This document shows positions 29,303-38,587 of a stretch of DNA of 64,000 nt, piece by piece. Made by a program: the position numbers and the translations under genes. Numbering within the stretch: position 1 is the stretch's first letter; every line of letters starts with the position of its first letter. Source of the stretch: CAWBVG01 sp963792175 (GTDB lineage Bacteria > Acidobacteriota > Vicinamibacteria > Vicinamibacterales > CAVVIG01); the NCBI GenBank assembly GCA_963792175.1, contig CAWBVG010000031.1, positions 62,001 through 126,000 of the forward strand, given 5' to 3'. The notes under the pieces were generated by a model. That model saw only the letters and a list, made by a program, of their open reading frames with translations, did not search any database and was not told the DNA's origin.

Positions 29303-29329
29303 CGGGGTCGGATACAGTATCCGACCCCG
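29303..29329. terminator. 12-bp perfect hairpin after the TsdA-like gene
   Basis: CGGGGTCGGATA (29303-29314), loop CAG, then TATCCGACCCCG (29318-29329). It lies 10 bases beyond the stop of the minus-strand cytochrome gene and before the DUF4159 start, so it probably ends the cytochrome transcript. Flanking CCCCGTC/GACCGTC extends the pairing imperfectly. Confidence 0.7.
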
Positions 29330-29338
29330 ACCGTCGGG

Positions 29339-30247
29339 TCACCGTTCGGCGTGGTAATACACGGCGTCGACCGGCACTTTCCCGCCGACGTAGTCTTTCT
29401 CTTTGAATGGGAAGCGTGGCCTCGGCTGTGACGTGATGAAGGCCGCCACCTGCTGCGCGTCTTCGTCAGTCAGGCTCCCGGGATCGAGATACGGCATCGT
29501 GTAGCGAATGATGCCGGCCAGCGTGTAGACGCGCGCCGCGCCGGCGCCGTCGTTCCACGAGTGCTCGCCCCACAACGGTCCCGCCTTCTTGTCGCCGATC
29601 TGGACGCCCTGTCCGTCCAGCCCGTGGCACGACGTGCAGCGCTCGGCGTAGATCGCCTCGCCTTTCGCGCGATCCAGCTTGTCGATCGGGATCAACGCGT
29701 CTGCGGCGATCGCGTTCTTGTTGCGCCAGGCCGGGTTCTGACCGACGGCGTACCCCTTGGCCAGCCAGGTGATGTACGACGCGACGGCCAGCACTTCTTT
29801 CGATGACGTCGTCGGGAGCTCTTCAGGCCGCGCCGTCCCGTTCTCGCTTCGCAGGAAGCAGTCGACGATGCGGTCGGGGAGACTGATCAAGCGTGCGGCG
29901 CGATTGTTGTACTCGGGAAACATGCCCGCGACGCCGACGAGCGCCAGCGCGCGTTCCCGCTGCCCCGCGTTCAGGTGACAGTTGCTGCAGGCAACCTTGC
30001 CGCCGGTGAAGCGCGCCGCTTCGCGCGGAGTGTCGGTGAAGATCCGGTAGCCCCAGCGCACCTGCTCGGCCATCCGGGTGTCGGTGAGCGACGCGTCCTT
30101 CGTCGGATCCAACGGGATCTGCCACGCGGTGACCATCGTGGTCCTGGCCGAGATGAGCGGGCTGGCCGGCGCCTTGGCGCGCGAGCAGGAGCCGGCGGTG
30201 ACGATCGCGAGAAGGGCGCCGGCGAGGTGAAGCGGGCGCGGTGTCAC
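29339..30247 (-). CDS. Diheme cytochrome c lipoprotein, TsdA-like (thiosulfate dehydrogenase family)
   Basis: 302 residues from a GTG start. Lipobox AIVTAGSC. Heme 1: VACSNCHLNAGQRERAL. Then RIVDCFLRSENGTARPEELP occupies the place of the TsdA loop whose Cys is the unusual axial ligand of heme 1; the Cys is present. Heme 2: AERCTSCHGLDGQGVQIGDK, with IIRYTMPYLDPGSLTDEDAQ giving a Met ligand. TsdA enzymes interconvert thiosulfate and tetrathionate in the periplasm. The match is by motif and order only, so SoxA-like or other diheme roles remain possible. It is divergent by 71 bases from the PVA dehydrogenase-like gene. Confidence 0.8.
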   Translation of the reverse strand: MTPRPLHLAGALLAIVTAGSCSRAKAPASPLISARTTMVTAWQIPLDPTKDASLTDTRMAEQVRWGYRIFTDTPREAARFTGGKVACSNCHLNAGQRERALALVGVAGMFPEYNNRAARLISLPDRIVDCFLRSENGTARPEELPTTSSKEVLAVASYITWLAKGYAVGQNPAWRNKNAIAADALIPIDKLDRAKGEAIYAERCTSCHGLDGQGVQIGDKKAGPLWGEHSWNDGAGAARVYTLAGIIRYTMPYLDPGSLTDEDAQQVAAFITSQPRPRFPFKEKDYVGGKVPVDAVYYHAER

Positions 30248-30318
30248 GAGAGAATTCTAATACGTCCGTGGACCCGCCGCGATCCCGATCGGTGGACCAG
30301 CAGTATCATGGCGCGGCC

Positions 30319-32148
30319 ATGAAAAACATCCTGTTGCTGTCCCTGTGCGTCGCCGCGTGGCCTGCCTCGGCGTCGGCGCAGGCGATTCAGGCGCTCGGTA
30401 TCTTCGAACAACGGTGCGGGTCCTGCCATACGAAGCCGGCGGCCGACAGCCGGGCGCCCGACCGCGACTCGCTGCGGCAGCGCACGCCCGAGGCGGTCTT
30501 CGACGCGCTGACGACCGGATCGATGAAGGTCAACGCCGAAGGACTGACGGACGCGCAGAAGAGGATGATTGCCGAATTCATCACGGAGCGTCCGCTGGGC
30601 GCCGCGCTCGCCGGCCAGGCATCCGCGATGCCGAACCGCTGCGCGAGCAAGCCGATCGGCGCGCTGCTTACCGGGCCGGGGTGGAACGGGTGGGGCGTGG
30701 ACGCCGGGAACACGCGGTTTCAACCGGCTGCCGCCGCCGGCCTGACCGCCGATCAAGTGCCGAAGCTGAAGCTGAAATGGGCGTTCGGGTTTCCCAACGG
30801 CACGTCGGCGTACGGACAGCCGGCGATCGCCGGCGGTCGCCTCTTCATCGGATCGGACAACGGCTTCGTCTACTCGCTCGACGCGGCGACCGGCTGCGTC
30901 TACTGGTCGTTTCAATCGAGCGGCGGCGTGCGCACCGCGATCAGCCTCGGGCGTGCAGGCGCTCGATTCGCCGCCTATTTCGGCGACGTGAAGGCCAACG
31001 TGTATGCCGTCGACGCCGAGACCGGCGCGCTGCTGTGGAAGAAGAGCGCCGAATCGCATCCGCTGGCGCGGATCACCGGCGCTCCGGCGCTGTACAACGG
31101 ACGTCTGTACGTCCCTGTCGCGTCGTTCGAAGAAGGCTCTGGACCGAATCCGAAGTACGAATGCTGCACGTTCCGCGGATCGGTGGTCGCGTACGACGCC
31201 GCGACCGGCGAGCAGGTGTGGAAGACCTACACCATTCCCGAACGGCCGCGCCCGACGAAGAAGAATTCGATCGGCACGCAATTGTATGGACCGGCCGGCG
31301 CCGCCGTCTGGTCCGCCCCGACGATCGACGCGAAGCGCGGCGCGCTCTACGTCGCAACCGGCGACGCCTACACGTTCCCGGCGGCCGAGACGAGCGATGC
31401 CGATCATCGCGTTCGATTTGAAGTCCGGCATTCCGCTGTGGACGCATCAGTTCACGCCGAACGACGCGTATCCTCGTCGGCTGCGGCAGCGGGCCGACCA
31501 CGCGCGACAACTGTCCGGACGTCGGCGGTCCGGACTTCGATTTCGGCAACTCGCCGATCCTCCGCGACCTGCCGAATGGCAAGTCGGTGCTCGTGATCGG
31601 GCAGAAGTCGGGCGCCGCCTGGGGCATCGATCCCGACAAGGACGGCGCGCTCGTGTGGGAGCACAGAGTCGGGAAAGGGCAGCCCGCTCGGCGGCATCGA
31701 GTGGGGGTCGGCCGCCGACGAGCAGCATGGCTACTTCGCCACGGCGGATGCGCAGGCCGGCGCCGAGGCCGGCGGTCTGTCGGCGCTTCGGCTGGGTACC
31801 GGCGAACAGGTGTGGCACGCGCGGCCGCCGGCCGTCGAGTGCAAGGCGGGCGACCGCAACTGCGCGACGCAGGCGCAGTCCGCCGCGATCAGCGCCATGC
31901 CGGGTGTCGTCTTTTCCGGCACCACCAACGGCATCCTGCGCGCCTACTCGACAGCCGACGGCAAGGTGCTCTGGGAGTACAACAGTGCCCGCGACTACAC
32001 GACGGTCAACGGCATCGCCGCCAAGGGCGGATCGCTGAACGGCCCCGGGCCCGTCATCGCCGGCGGCATGCTGTTCATGAACTCAGGCTACGCGTACCTG
32101 GGCTTCGGCGCGCCAGGCAACGTACTGCTCGCGTTCGGCGTGGAGTAG
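30319..32148 (+). CDS. Heme c / PQQ fusion dehydrogenase, polyvinyl alcohol dehydrogenase-like, frameshifted
   Basis: About 609 residues. Signal MKNILLLSLCVAAWPASASA. An N-terminal cytochrome domain has RCGSCHTKPAADSRAPDR and MKVNAEGLTDAQKRMIAEFI. A PQQ propeller follows: WGVDAGNTRFQPAAAAGL, KLKWAFGFPNGTSAYGQPAI, LFIGSDNGFVYSLDAATGCV, TGAPALYNGRLYVPVASFEE, an adjacent CC pair in KYECCTFRGSV, and AAWGIDPDKDGALVWEHRVG. The frame shifts near 31403, 31468 and 31677, after which it runs to LAFGVE. In PVA dehydrogenases the heme accepts electrons from PQQ. The substrate here may be a small alcohol rather than a polymer. Confidence 0.83.
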
Positions 32149-32244
32149 CCGACGCCACGGTCACGCTCACGCAAGGCGCGAGATGACGAAGATCACGGAG
32201 TAATTGGTTTCTTGCGAATCACAGATTCTTCGTGTTCTTCGAGA

Positions 32245-32724
32245 TTACACGCGTCTTGTGAGCCGTTGTCTGGGCGGCACCGGATCCTGCGGGTCTGGCC
32301 AGTAGACCCGTGACAGGTAATGCAGCGCGATCCCGACGCCCCAGCGGTTCGGGGCGGTCCACACCAGCAGCACGCCGAGCGCGGCGAAGGTGATCAACCC
32401 GAGCAGCCGGTGCGTGCGGCCGTACCCGAAATAGATCAGCACGACGATCGCGGCGACCGGCAGCCGATCGCCGATGATCGTGAACGCCCAGGTGTCGCCG
32501 GGATTACGCTCGTAGACGAGACCGCACACCGCACATCGATCGAGATGATGCGACCAGCCTGAGAAGAGGCGGCCGATGCCGCAGTGCGGGCACCGCTTGG
32601 TAAAGCCGCGGCGGAGCGCGGCCCAGAACGTCGCTCCGCCGCGCGACGCCAATTGGTGAGTTGGTGAATCAGGGAATTGGCGATTAGTACTATTCACCAA
32701 TTCGCCAATTCGCCAATTCACCAA
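32245..32724 (-). CDS. DUF983 small membrane protein
   Basis: The conserved part starts at about residue 32: FWAALRRGFTKRCPHCGIGR, then LDRCAVCGLVYERNPGDTWA, two CxxC pairs that may bind zinc. Two TM segments follow (RLPVAAIVVLIYFGYGRTHR and LITFAALGVLLVWTAPNRWG), ending with a basic tail. This is the DUF983 layout. The first 25 residues, MVNWRIGELVNSTNRQFPDS and the next five, are encoded by an ATTGGTGAATT micro-repeat tract, so either the N-terminus has been recruited from repeat DNA or translation starts downstream at a TTG near 32652. Confidence 0.78.
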   Translation of the reverse strand: MVNWRIGELVNSTNRQFPDSPTHQLASRGGATFWAALRRGFTKRCPHCGIGRLFSGWSHHLDRCAVCGLVYERNPGDTWAFTIIGDRLPVAAIVVLIYFGYGRTHRLLGLITFAALGVLLVWTAPNRWGVGIALHYLSRVYWPDPQDPVPPRQRLTRRV

Positions 32725-32728
32725 TTGT
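32650..32728. repeat. TTGGTGAATT / AATTCGCCAATT micro-repeat tract, opposed arms
   Basis: AATTGGTGAGTTGGTGAATC on the left is mirrored by CACCAATTCGCCAATTCGCC on the right around AGTACT. It is AT-rich in a GC-rich genome. It abuts the 3' end of the FKBP gene and overlaps the 5' end of the DUF983 reading frame. Confidence 0.85.
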
Positions 32729-33148
32729 TCATTGCACGCCCGTCAGCGTGATGTCGAAGATGAGCGTCGCGTTCGGCGGAATCGGCGAGCGCCCCTGCGA
32801 GCCGTACGCGAGATCGGGCGGAATGATCAGACGGCGCTGTCCGCCCACCTTCATGCCGACGACGCCCTGATCCCATCCGGCGATCACCTGGCCCGCGCCC
32901 AGCGTGAAGGAGAAGCCGGAATTGCCGTCGAAGAACGTGCCCTTGCCATCGGCTTTTTTCGTGTCGTACAGCCAGCCGTTATAGGTGACCGTCGCGGTTT
33001 GACCGGTGACCGCTTCCGCGCCGGTGCCGACGACGAGATCGGTTTGCGTGAACGTGCCGCTGGACGTGCTGGGCGCAGTCGTATTCGATCCGCTGCAGGC
33101 AGCGGTCATGAGTGCCGTGAGTAAAAGACATCGTGTGACAAAACGCAT
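32729..33148 (-). CDS. FKBP-type peptidyl-prolyl isomerase lipoprotein
   Basis: 139 residues from MRFVTRCLLLTALMTAACSG, a lipoprotein signal with the Cys in MTAACSG. The FKBP domain is complete: QTDLVVGTGAEAVTGQTATV, TYNGWLYD, TFFDGNSGFSFTLGAGQVIA, GWDQGVVGMKVGGQRRLIIP and DLAYGSQGRSPIPPNATLIF, ending DITLTGVQ. The active-site Tyr, Asp/Phe, Val-Ile and Trp positions match. It should catalyse proline isomerisation in protein folding at the membrane. The gap to the DUF983 frame is only four bases. Confidence 0.92.
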   Translation of the reverse strand: MRFVTRCLLLTALMTAACSGSNTTAPSTSSGTFTQTDLVVGTGAEAVTGQTATVTYNGWLYDTKKADGKGTFFDGNSGFSFTLGAGQVIAGWDQGVVGMKVGGQRRLIIPPDLAYGSQGRSPIPPNATLIFDITLTGVQ

Positions 33149-33180
33149 CAGGGTCCCCCGGGTTGGTGCTTCCTTCCTGA

Positions 33181-35446
33181 GTGTATACTGAGCCTTCTTT
33201 GTCAGCGAAAACATTGGCCGCTCTGCTGGTGATTCTCGCAGGATCGCCCGGCCTCGGCCTTGCCCAATCCCACCAGCACAACGCCGCCGACAATCATCGC
33301 GAGCGCTATTCCATCCCGGCGATCCGCGTCGATCAGCCGCCGAAAATCGATGGCGTGCTCGACGACGAGGTCTGGAAGAAGGCGCCGCTGGTCGAGGAGT
33401 TCACGCAGCAGGAACCGCGCGAAGGCGCGGCCGCCAGCGAGCGCACCGAAGTCCGGGTGCTCTACGACGGCAAGACGCTGCACATCGGCGTGCACGCGTT
33501 CGACGTTCAGCCATCGGCGATTGTCGCGACCGAAATGCGGCGCGATTCGGATCGGCTGCTCGACGAGGACAACTTCCAGATCATCCTCGACACCTTCAAC
33601 GACTCGCGCAACGGCTACATGTTCGTGACGACGCCGCTCGGCGCCAAACTGGAGCAGCAGATCTCCGAGGAAGGCGAAGGCAACAACCGGATCGGACTCG
33701 GACTCGTCAACTCCAACATCAACAAGAACTGGGACGGGATCTGGGATGTCGCCGCCCGGATCACGGACGACGGCTGGACCGCGGAAATCGCCATCCCGCT
33801 CGCCACGCTCCGCTTCGCCGACGGCGCCGAGCAGACGTGGGGCATCAATTTCATGCGGAACATCCGCCGCAAGAACGAGCAGGTGTTCTGGGCGCCGATC
33901 CCGAAAGCGTACAGCCTCACCCGCGTCAGCCAGGCCGGCAGCCTCGTCGGGCTGCAGTCGCTCAACCACGGTCTCGATCTCAAGCTCAAGCCGTACGTCG
34001 TCAGCGGCGTCCGCGAGACGAACACCAGCGCCTCGCTGCAGACGACGTCGTTCCTGCGCGACGTCGGCTTCGACATGAAATACGGCGTCACCGGCGGCAT
34101 GAACGCCGACCTCACCTACAACACCGACTTCGCACAGGTCGAGGTCGACGAGCAGCAGGTCAACCTGACCCGCTTCAGCCTGTTCTTTCCCGAGAAGCGC
34201 GATTTCTTTCTGGAGAACGCCGGCCAGTTCAAGATGGGCACCGGCGGCACGTTCACCTCGACGACGGTCGAAACCGACTTGTTCTTCAGCCGGCGGATCG
34301 GCCTCTCCGACACCGGCACGCCGATTCCGATCGTCGGCGGCGCGCGGCTCGCCGGCAAGGCGGGACGGCACAACGTCGGCGTGCTCGACATCCAGACCGA
34401 CAGCGCGTTTGGCAGGCCGGGCGACAACTTCCTGGTCGCGCGCTACGGCAGCGACGTGCTGAAGCGGTCGCGCGTCGGTGCGCTCTTCATCAACAAGGAG
34501 ACGATGGGCGGCGACGCGCACTACAACCGCGTCGTCGGCGCCGACGCGAATCTCGTCCTGGGGAAGAACCTGCAGGTCAATTCGTTCGTCGCCAAGACCG
34601 ACACCCCCGGGCTGAGCGGCCGCGACATGGCGTTCTTCGGCCGCATCGCGTATCGCGATCCGGCGTGGAACGTGTGGCTGAACTATCTGGACGTCCAGGA
34701 CAACTTCAACGACGAGGTCGGCTTCGTCCAGCGGCGCGGCGTGAAGACGACCAAGATGTACTTCAGCCCGACGCCGCGGCCCGGCAAGTGGGGCATCCGG
34801 ATGCTCGAGCCGATGGTGGTCATCAGCTACATCACCGATCAGCAGAACCGCATGGTCGGGCGGACCCAGCACTTCATGAACGGCTTCTACATGCAGGACG
34901 GGTCGTTCATCAACGTCATCTATCAGCGCGATCTCGACGTGCTGGACGTCCCGTTCGTCGTGCCGCAGACGAACGTGACGATTCCGGTCGGCAGCTACAA
35001 GTTCGACGAGGCGACGTTCACCTACAACACGAACCCGGCGAAGCGGTTCTACGAACGCTTCTCGTGGAACCCGATGCAGTTCTACGACGGGACGAAGCAG
35101 GCGGTGACCGCCGCCGATCGGCGTGCGTGCGACCAAGAGCCTGTCGAGCGAACTGAATGTCAGCCGGAACGACGTGAAGATGCCGTGGGGCGATTTCGTC
35201 TCCAACCTGGCGATCCTGCGCGTCGATTACGCGCTGTCACCCCGCGCGACGGTCCGGAGCCTGACGCAGTACAACTCGCTGACGCACGAAGTGACCAACA
35301 ACCTGCGCTTCAACTTCATCTACCGCCCCGGCAGCGACATCTACATCGTCTACAGCGACCTGCAGCAGACCGGCCTGCCGCAGGCGGTGTTCGCCCCCAG
35401 CGATCGCCAGCTGGTCGTGAAGATGAACTACCTGCTGACGCGCTGA
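33181..35446 (+). CDS. DUF5916 outer-membrane protein with CBM9-like N-terminal domain, one frameshift
   Basis: About 754 residues. The first start is GTG at 33181, but that codon sits in a TATACT-like box; TTG at 33199 (LSAKTLAALLVILAGSPGLG) is a good alternative. The CBM9-like domain reads IRVDQPPKIDGVLDDEVWKK, FTQQEPREGAAASERTEVRV, NFQIILDTFNDSRNGYMFVT and GWTAEIAIPLATLRFADGAE. The DUF5916 barrel follows with NADLTYNTDFAQVEVDEQQV, LFFPEKRDFFLENAGQFKMG and SRRIGLSDTGTPIPIVGGAR. A one-base insertion near 35117 breaks the frame; the corrected end is TVRSLTQYNSLTHEVTNNLR and VKMNYLLTR. The role is unknown. Confidence 0.85.
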
Positions 35447-35751
35447 GCGTCGATCCGCTCGTCGACGCTGACCGTCCAGTCCACGCCCGCCGAATCGATC
35501 GTCAGGTAGTACCAGCGCGGACGCTCCGCCGCCACGATCTCCTCGTCGCTGCCGGTGCCGCGGACGTCGATCGCCTGGATGATTTCGCGTCCGCTGTCGC
35601 CGCTGCGGAAGATCACCTTGAGCGTCCCGGCGCCCGGCGCGGTTTCGTTCTTCGTCGTCCACCGAACCCGGAAGCCGGCCGTGTCGCTGGTGAACGATTC
35701 GGTCTGTTTGTTGCCGCGTCCCGACCAGGATCCGACCTCGTGCCACACCAC
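35428..35751 (-). CDS. Small beta-rich protein of unknown function, N-terminus uncertain
   Basis: At least 107 residues: VWHEVGSWSGRGNKQTESFT, FRVRWTTKNETAPGAGTLKV, SGREIIQAIDVRGTGSDEEI, then RWYYLTIDSAGVDWTVSVDE. The pattern suggests a small periplasmic beta-sandwich. It overlaps the stop region of the convergent DUF5916 gene by 19 bases. If a shift near 35760 is corrected, the frame could start at 35875, overlapping the esterase stop, in which case residues such as PLCPLFPLCPLC would be encoded by the GGACACAAA repeat at 35797-35832. I recognise no family. Confidence 0.5.
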   Translation of the reverse strand: MVWHEVGSWSGRGNKQTESFTSDTAGFRVRWTTKNETAPGAGTLKVIFRSGDSGREIIQAIDVRGTGSDEEIVAAERPRWYYLTIDSAGVDWTVSVDERIDAQRVSR

Positions 35752-35796
35752 GACCGCGTCGCTCCGTGGTGGCGTTCGATCGCGGCACGCGGTCGC

Positions 35797-35834
35797 ACAG
35801 AGGACACAAAGGAAACAAAGGACACAAAGGGAGA
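35797..35834. repeat. GGACACAAAGGA micro-repeat
   Basis: Four degenerate copies of a 9-10 base word (GAGGACACAAAGGAAACAAAGGACACAAAGG). It lies between the esterase gene and the small beta-rich protein gene, both on the minus strand. Confidence 0.8.
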
Positions 35835-35859
35835 GTCCGTGTCCGGGAAGTCCGTCTCC

Positions 35860-36558
35860 CTACTTGAGGAACCACTCGAAGGCTTCCCGGACGATCGGCT
35901 GCGTGACGCCGTGCCGCCCTTCGTACTCGCGGTAGGTGACGTCATAGCCCAGGTTCTTGAGGCGCGCGACGAAGCGGCGGCTGGTGACGTCGATGGGCAT
36001 GATCGGATCGCTGATGCCGTGCGAGATGAAAATGTGCGGCTTGCCATGAACTTCCGCCGGCTTCATGACGCCGGGCGAGAAGGCGATGACATGGCCGAAC
36101 GTATCGCCGGTGCCGAGGCCGAGCGACAGCGAATACGACGCGCCGTCGGAGTGTCCCGCGAGCGCCATCCGCTTGCGATCGATCTGGCACAGGCGATAGG
36201 TCTGCTTCAGCGCCGCGCCGATGAATTCGACGTCAGGACCGTAGCCGGTGAGCAGCACGTCCCACGTCGCCTCGTCGCGCGAGTCGGGCGCCAGGACGAC
36301 GACGCCGAATTCGTCGGCGAGGGGAAAGGTGTAGGCGACGCCGCGTCCGGTGTTGCCGGCGCCGTGGAGCATCACCATCAGCGGCCACGCCTTCTCCGGC
36401 GTGTAGCCGCGCGGGATGTAGATCACGCCGTCGCGGTCCGAGTCGCCCAGCTTCAGGTCGTGCTGTCCGGGCCTGATCGCGGCGCTCTCCTGCGCGCCGA
36501 GCGCCGGCACGCCCGCGAGCGCGGCGGCGGTGCCCGCGAGAAACGTTCGACGGTTCAT
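35860..36558 (-). CDS. Secreted alpha/beta hydrolase (PHB-depolymerase/esterase type)
   Basis: 232 residues starting MNRRTFLAGTAAALAGVPAL, a twin-arginine-like signal. The hydrolase core shows YTPEKAWPLMVMLHGAGNTG (oxyanion strand), RMALAGHSDGASYSLSLGLG (nucleophile Ser in GHSDG), HIFISHGISDPIMPIDVTSR (acid Asp) and REYEGRHGVTQPIVREAFEW (catalytic His). The GHSDGA elbow and PIMP region resemble polyhydroxybutyrate-depolymerase-like and phospholipase/carboxylesterase enzymes. It lies six bases after the stop of the multiheme cytochrome gene, so the two are one transcript. Confidence 0.83.
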   Translation of the reverse strand: MNRRTFLAGTAAALAGVPALGAQESAAIRPGQHDLKLGDSDRDGVIYIPRGYTPEKAWPLMVMLHGAGNTGRGVAYTFPLADEFGVVVLAPDSRDEATWDVLLTGYGPDVEFIGAALKQTYRLCQIDRKRMALAGHSDGASYSLSLGLGTGDTFGHVIAFSPGVMKPAEVHGKPHIFISHGISDPIMPIDVTSRRFVARLKNLGYDVTYREYEGRHGVTQPIVREAFEWFLK

Positions 36559-36564
36559 GTCGCA

Positions 36565-38542
36565 TCATGATGTCGTCGGAGAACGCTGCCGCACGTCGCT
36601 CGGCCTTCGCGCTCCGGATGACCGTCGCACCATTACTCGCGGTAGCGCGACCCGTCTGTTGTCGCGCGCGCGGACCAGACGATTGACCGTCTCGGCGTCG
36701 AACGTGCCGTCGGCGTTCAGCAGCAGTTCCTTCCTGTTGCGCGGCAGCGCGTCTCGCCTGAATGGCGGCAGCGTGGCGAGCGATCGCGTCGCGATGTGAC
36801 GCACGGCGTCGTACGCGTCCTGCTGCATCAGCGCGAGGTACGGCGCCATCCAGCCGGTGCCAGACACCTGTTGCGCCGGCGCCCAGCCCAGGCTCTGCGC
36901 CACGATGGCGCGCTGGCCCGCGTCGCCTTTGAGAAGCGTCAGCACCGACGCCGCCACCGACTGCTGATCGGCATCCAACGCCGGCTTCGGGATTCGATAC
37001 CACCGTTCGAGGTACTCGGCGGTCCACGCCAGCGTCTTGTCGAGGTGACAGAGGTTGCACGCGTTGGGCCGTCCCGTGTCGAGCGTCGCCTTGACCGACG
37101 GGTTGCCGATCTGATGGCTGCGGACCGTCTTCAGCAGTCCGTACGTCGTGTACGGCATGTGGCAGTTCATGCAGAGGCTGCCGGACGAATCGGCGCGATG
37201 ATGCGTGTGCGCGGCCAGACATCGTCGGCCGTGGCACTGCGTGAGCGCTGGTTCGCTGGCGACCTTGGCGTTGACCGTCTTGCCGTCCTGCATGCTGAGG
37301 ATGAACTCGGCGCGCAGCTGCGTCAGCTGATCGTCCGCCCACTCCGCGACGGCTCGCGCGATCGTCCGCGGTCTGATGCATCGAGTGACACGACGCGCAG
37401 GTCAGCGTGTGGCGATCGTCCGTCGGCGTTCTTGTAGCACGGCGACTCGATCAACGCGTTGTACTCGCGTCCGGTGGCGCGCACCATGCCATCGGACCAG
37501 AAGATGTCGCGAATGAATCCCGGGTCGTCCTGCAGGAAGCGCTGCATGATCGCGGAGCCGGCATCGACCGTCGGCTGGACGATGAAGCGCGTCTGCCGCA
37601 GGTCGTCGCCGGGACGGTAGGGAAGGCCGCGCGCGTTGGCGGCGCGTTCCGCCGCCTGATCCTCGAATTCCCAGAAGGAATGGCACTGGCCGCAGACCTG
37701 CGCCGAGCGCCGCGGATCGAGCCGCGCGGGATGCACGATGCTGGCGTCGGCCGTCTTCGTCAGGTGCAAGGAGTAGCGGCGCCGGGGATCGGCGTTGGTC
37801 CGGACGTGCTCGTCGGCCGGTCCATGACACGCTTCGCACGCGACGCCGAACTCCGCGGCCGTCGTATCCACCTGCTGCGTCGCGATCGGCTGCGACCCGA
37901 ACGGCGTGTCGAAGGCGGGCCTGCCGAGGGTCGTGTGGCAGGCGACGCAGATGCCGTTCCACGCGCCCGTTTCCGAGAACGCGGCCTGTCCCGGCGGATG
38001 CATCACCGCCGCGCGGCGCGGAATCCAGCGCCGCTCGTCGACCAGCCAGATCGCCGGGAGTTGGCCGAGTGTCCGCCCATGTCCGGTCGCGTACCAATAG
38101 ATCTGCTGATTGTGCGATCCCGTGGTCAACACCACCTGGCGTTTTATGCGACGCGACCGATCCCGGCCCCGATCCAGCGGGGACGGAGGTGCCTGCGGGG
38201 ACGGAGGTCATCCGGATCGTCGAACTCCGCCCACAACTCGTCGCCTCGCTGCTCGAGTGCCATCGCGCCCGCCTCGACGCGCACGCCGTCGAAGCTGGTC
38301 GCCACGGACTGCGGCGTCGCCGCCTGCGTCATCGTCCGGTGATAGGACGCGTGCCACGAGGCGTACTGGCTGGGATGGCAGGCGCGGCAGGTTCGCGACG
38401 AGACGTAGCGGTCGCTCGCGACTTCGATGGGGCGGTCGGGCGGCTGACGGCCCGGCAGCGCCGTGCAGGACGCGGAAAATCCAGCAAAAATGGCCAGGAA
38501 GGCGAGATCTTCGGTCTTGCGCGCGCGCCGGAATGGGCGCAT
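36565..38542 (-). CDS. Multiheme (seven CxxCH) c-type cytochrome, frameshifted
   Basis: About 655 residues. N-terminus MRPFRRARKTEDLAFLAIFA with lipobox-like FSASC. Heme sites in order: CRACHPSQYASWHASYH, CVACHTTLG, CEACHGPADEH, CGQCHSFWEFE, CASCHSMH, CMNCHMPY and CNLCHLDK. A C-terminal helical, HEAT-like part follows (LLKGDAGQRAIVAQSLGWAP, ATRSLATLPPF). Shifts near 38140, 37400 and 37360 are bridged. The repeated word GGGGACGGAGGT at 38177-38212 falls inside the gene. The pattern of an N-terminal CRACH, spaced hemes and a HEAT/TPR tail is that of the octaheme/NrfA-related cytochromes annotated as multiheme c-type cytochrome. Its electron partner is unknown; the divergent gene also carries a heme. 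Confidence 0.82.
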
Positions 38543-38587
38543 GATTTTTGCCAAGATCTTTCGGCTGATGTTACAGCGGAGGCTGTG

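Noticed and set aside
35450..36570. Continuation of the DUF5916 frame to 36570
   Set aside because: Beyond the frameshift near 35117 this frame is a shadow; the minus-strand esterase with a catalytic triad occupies the region.
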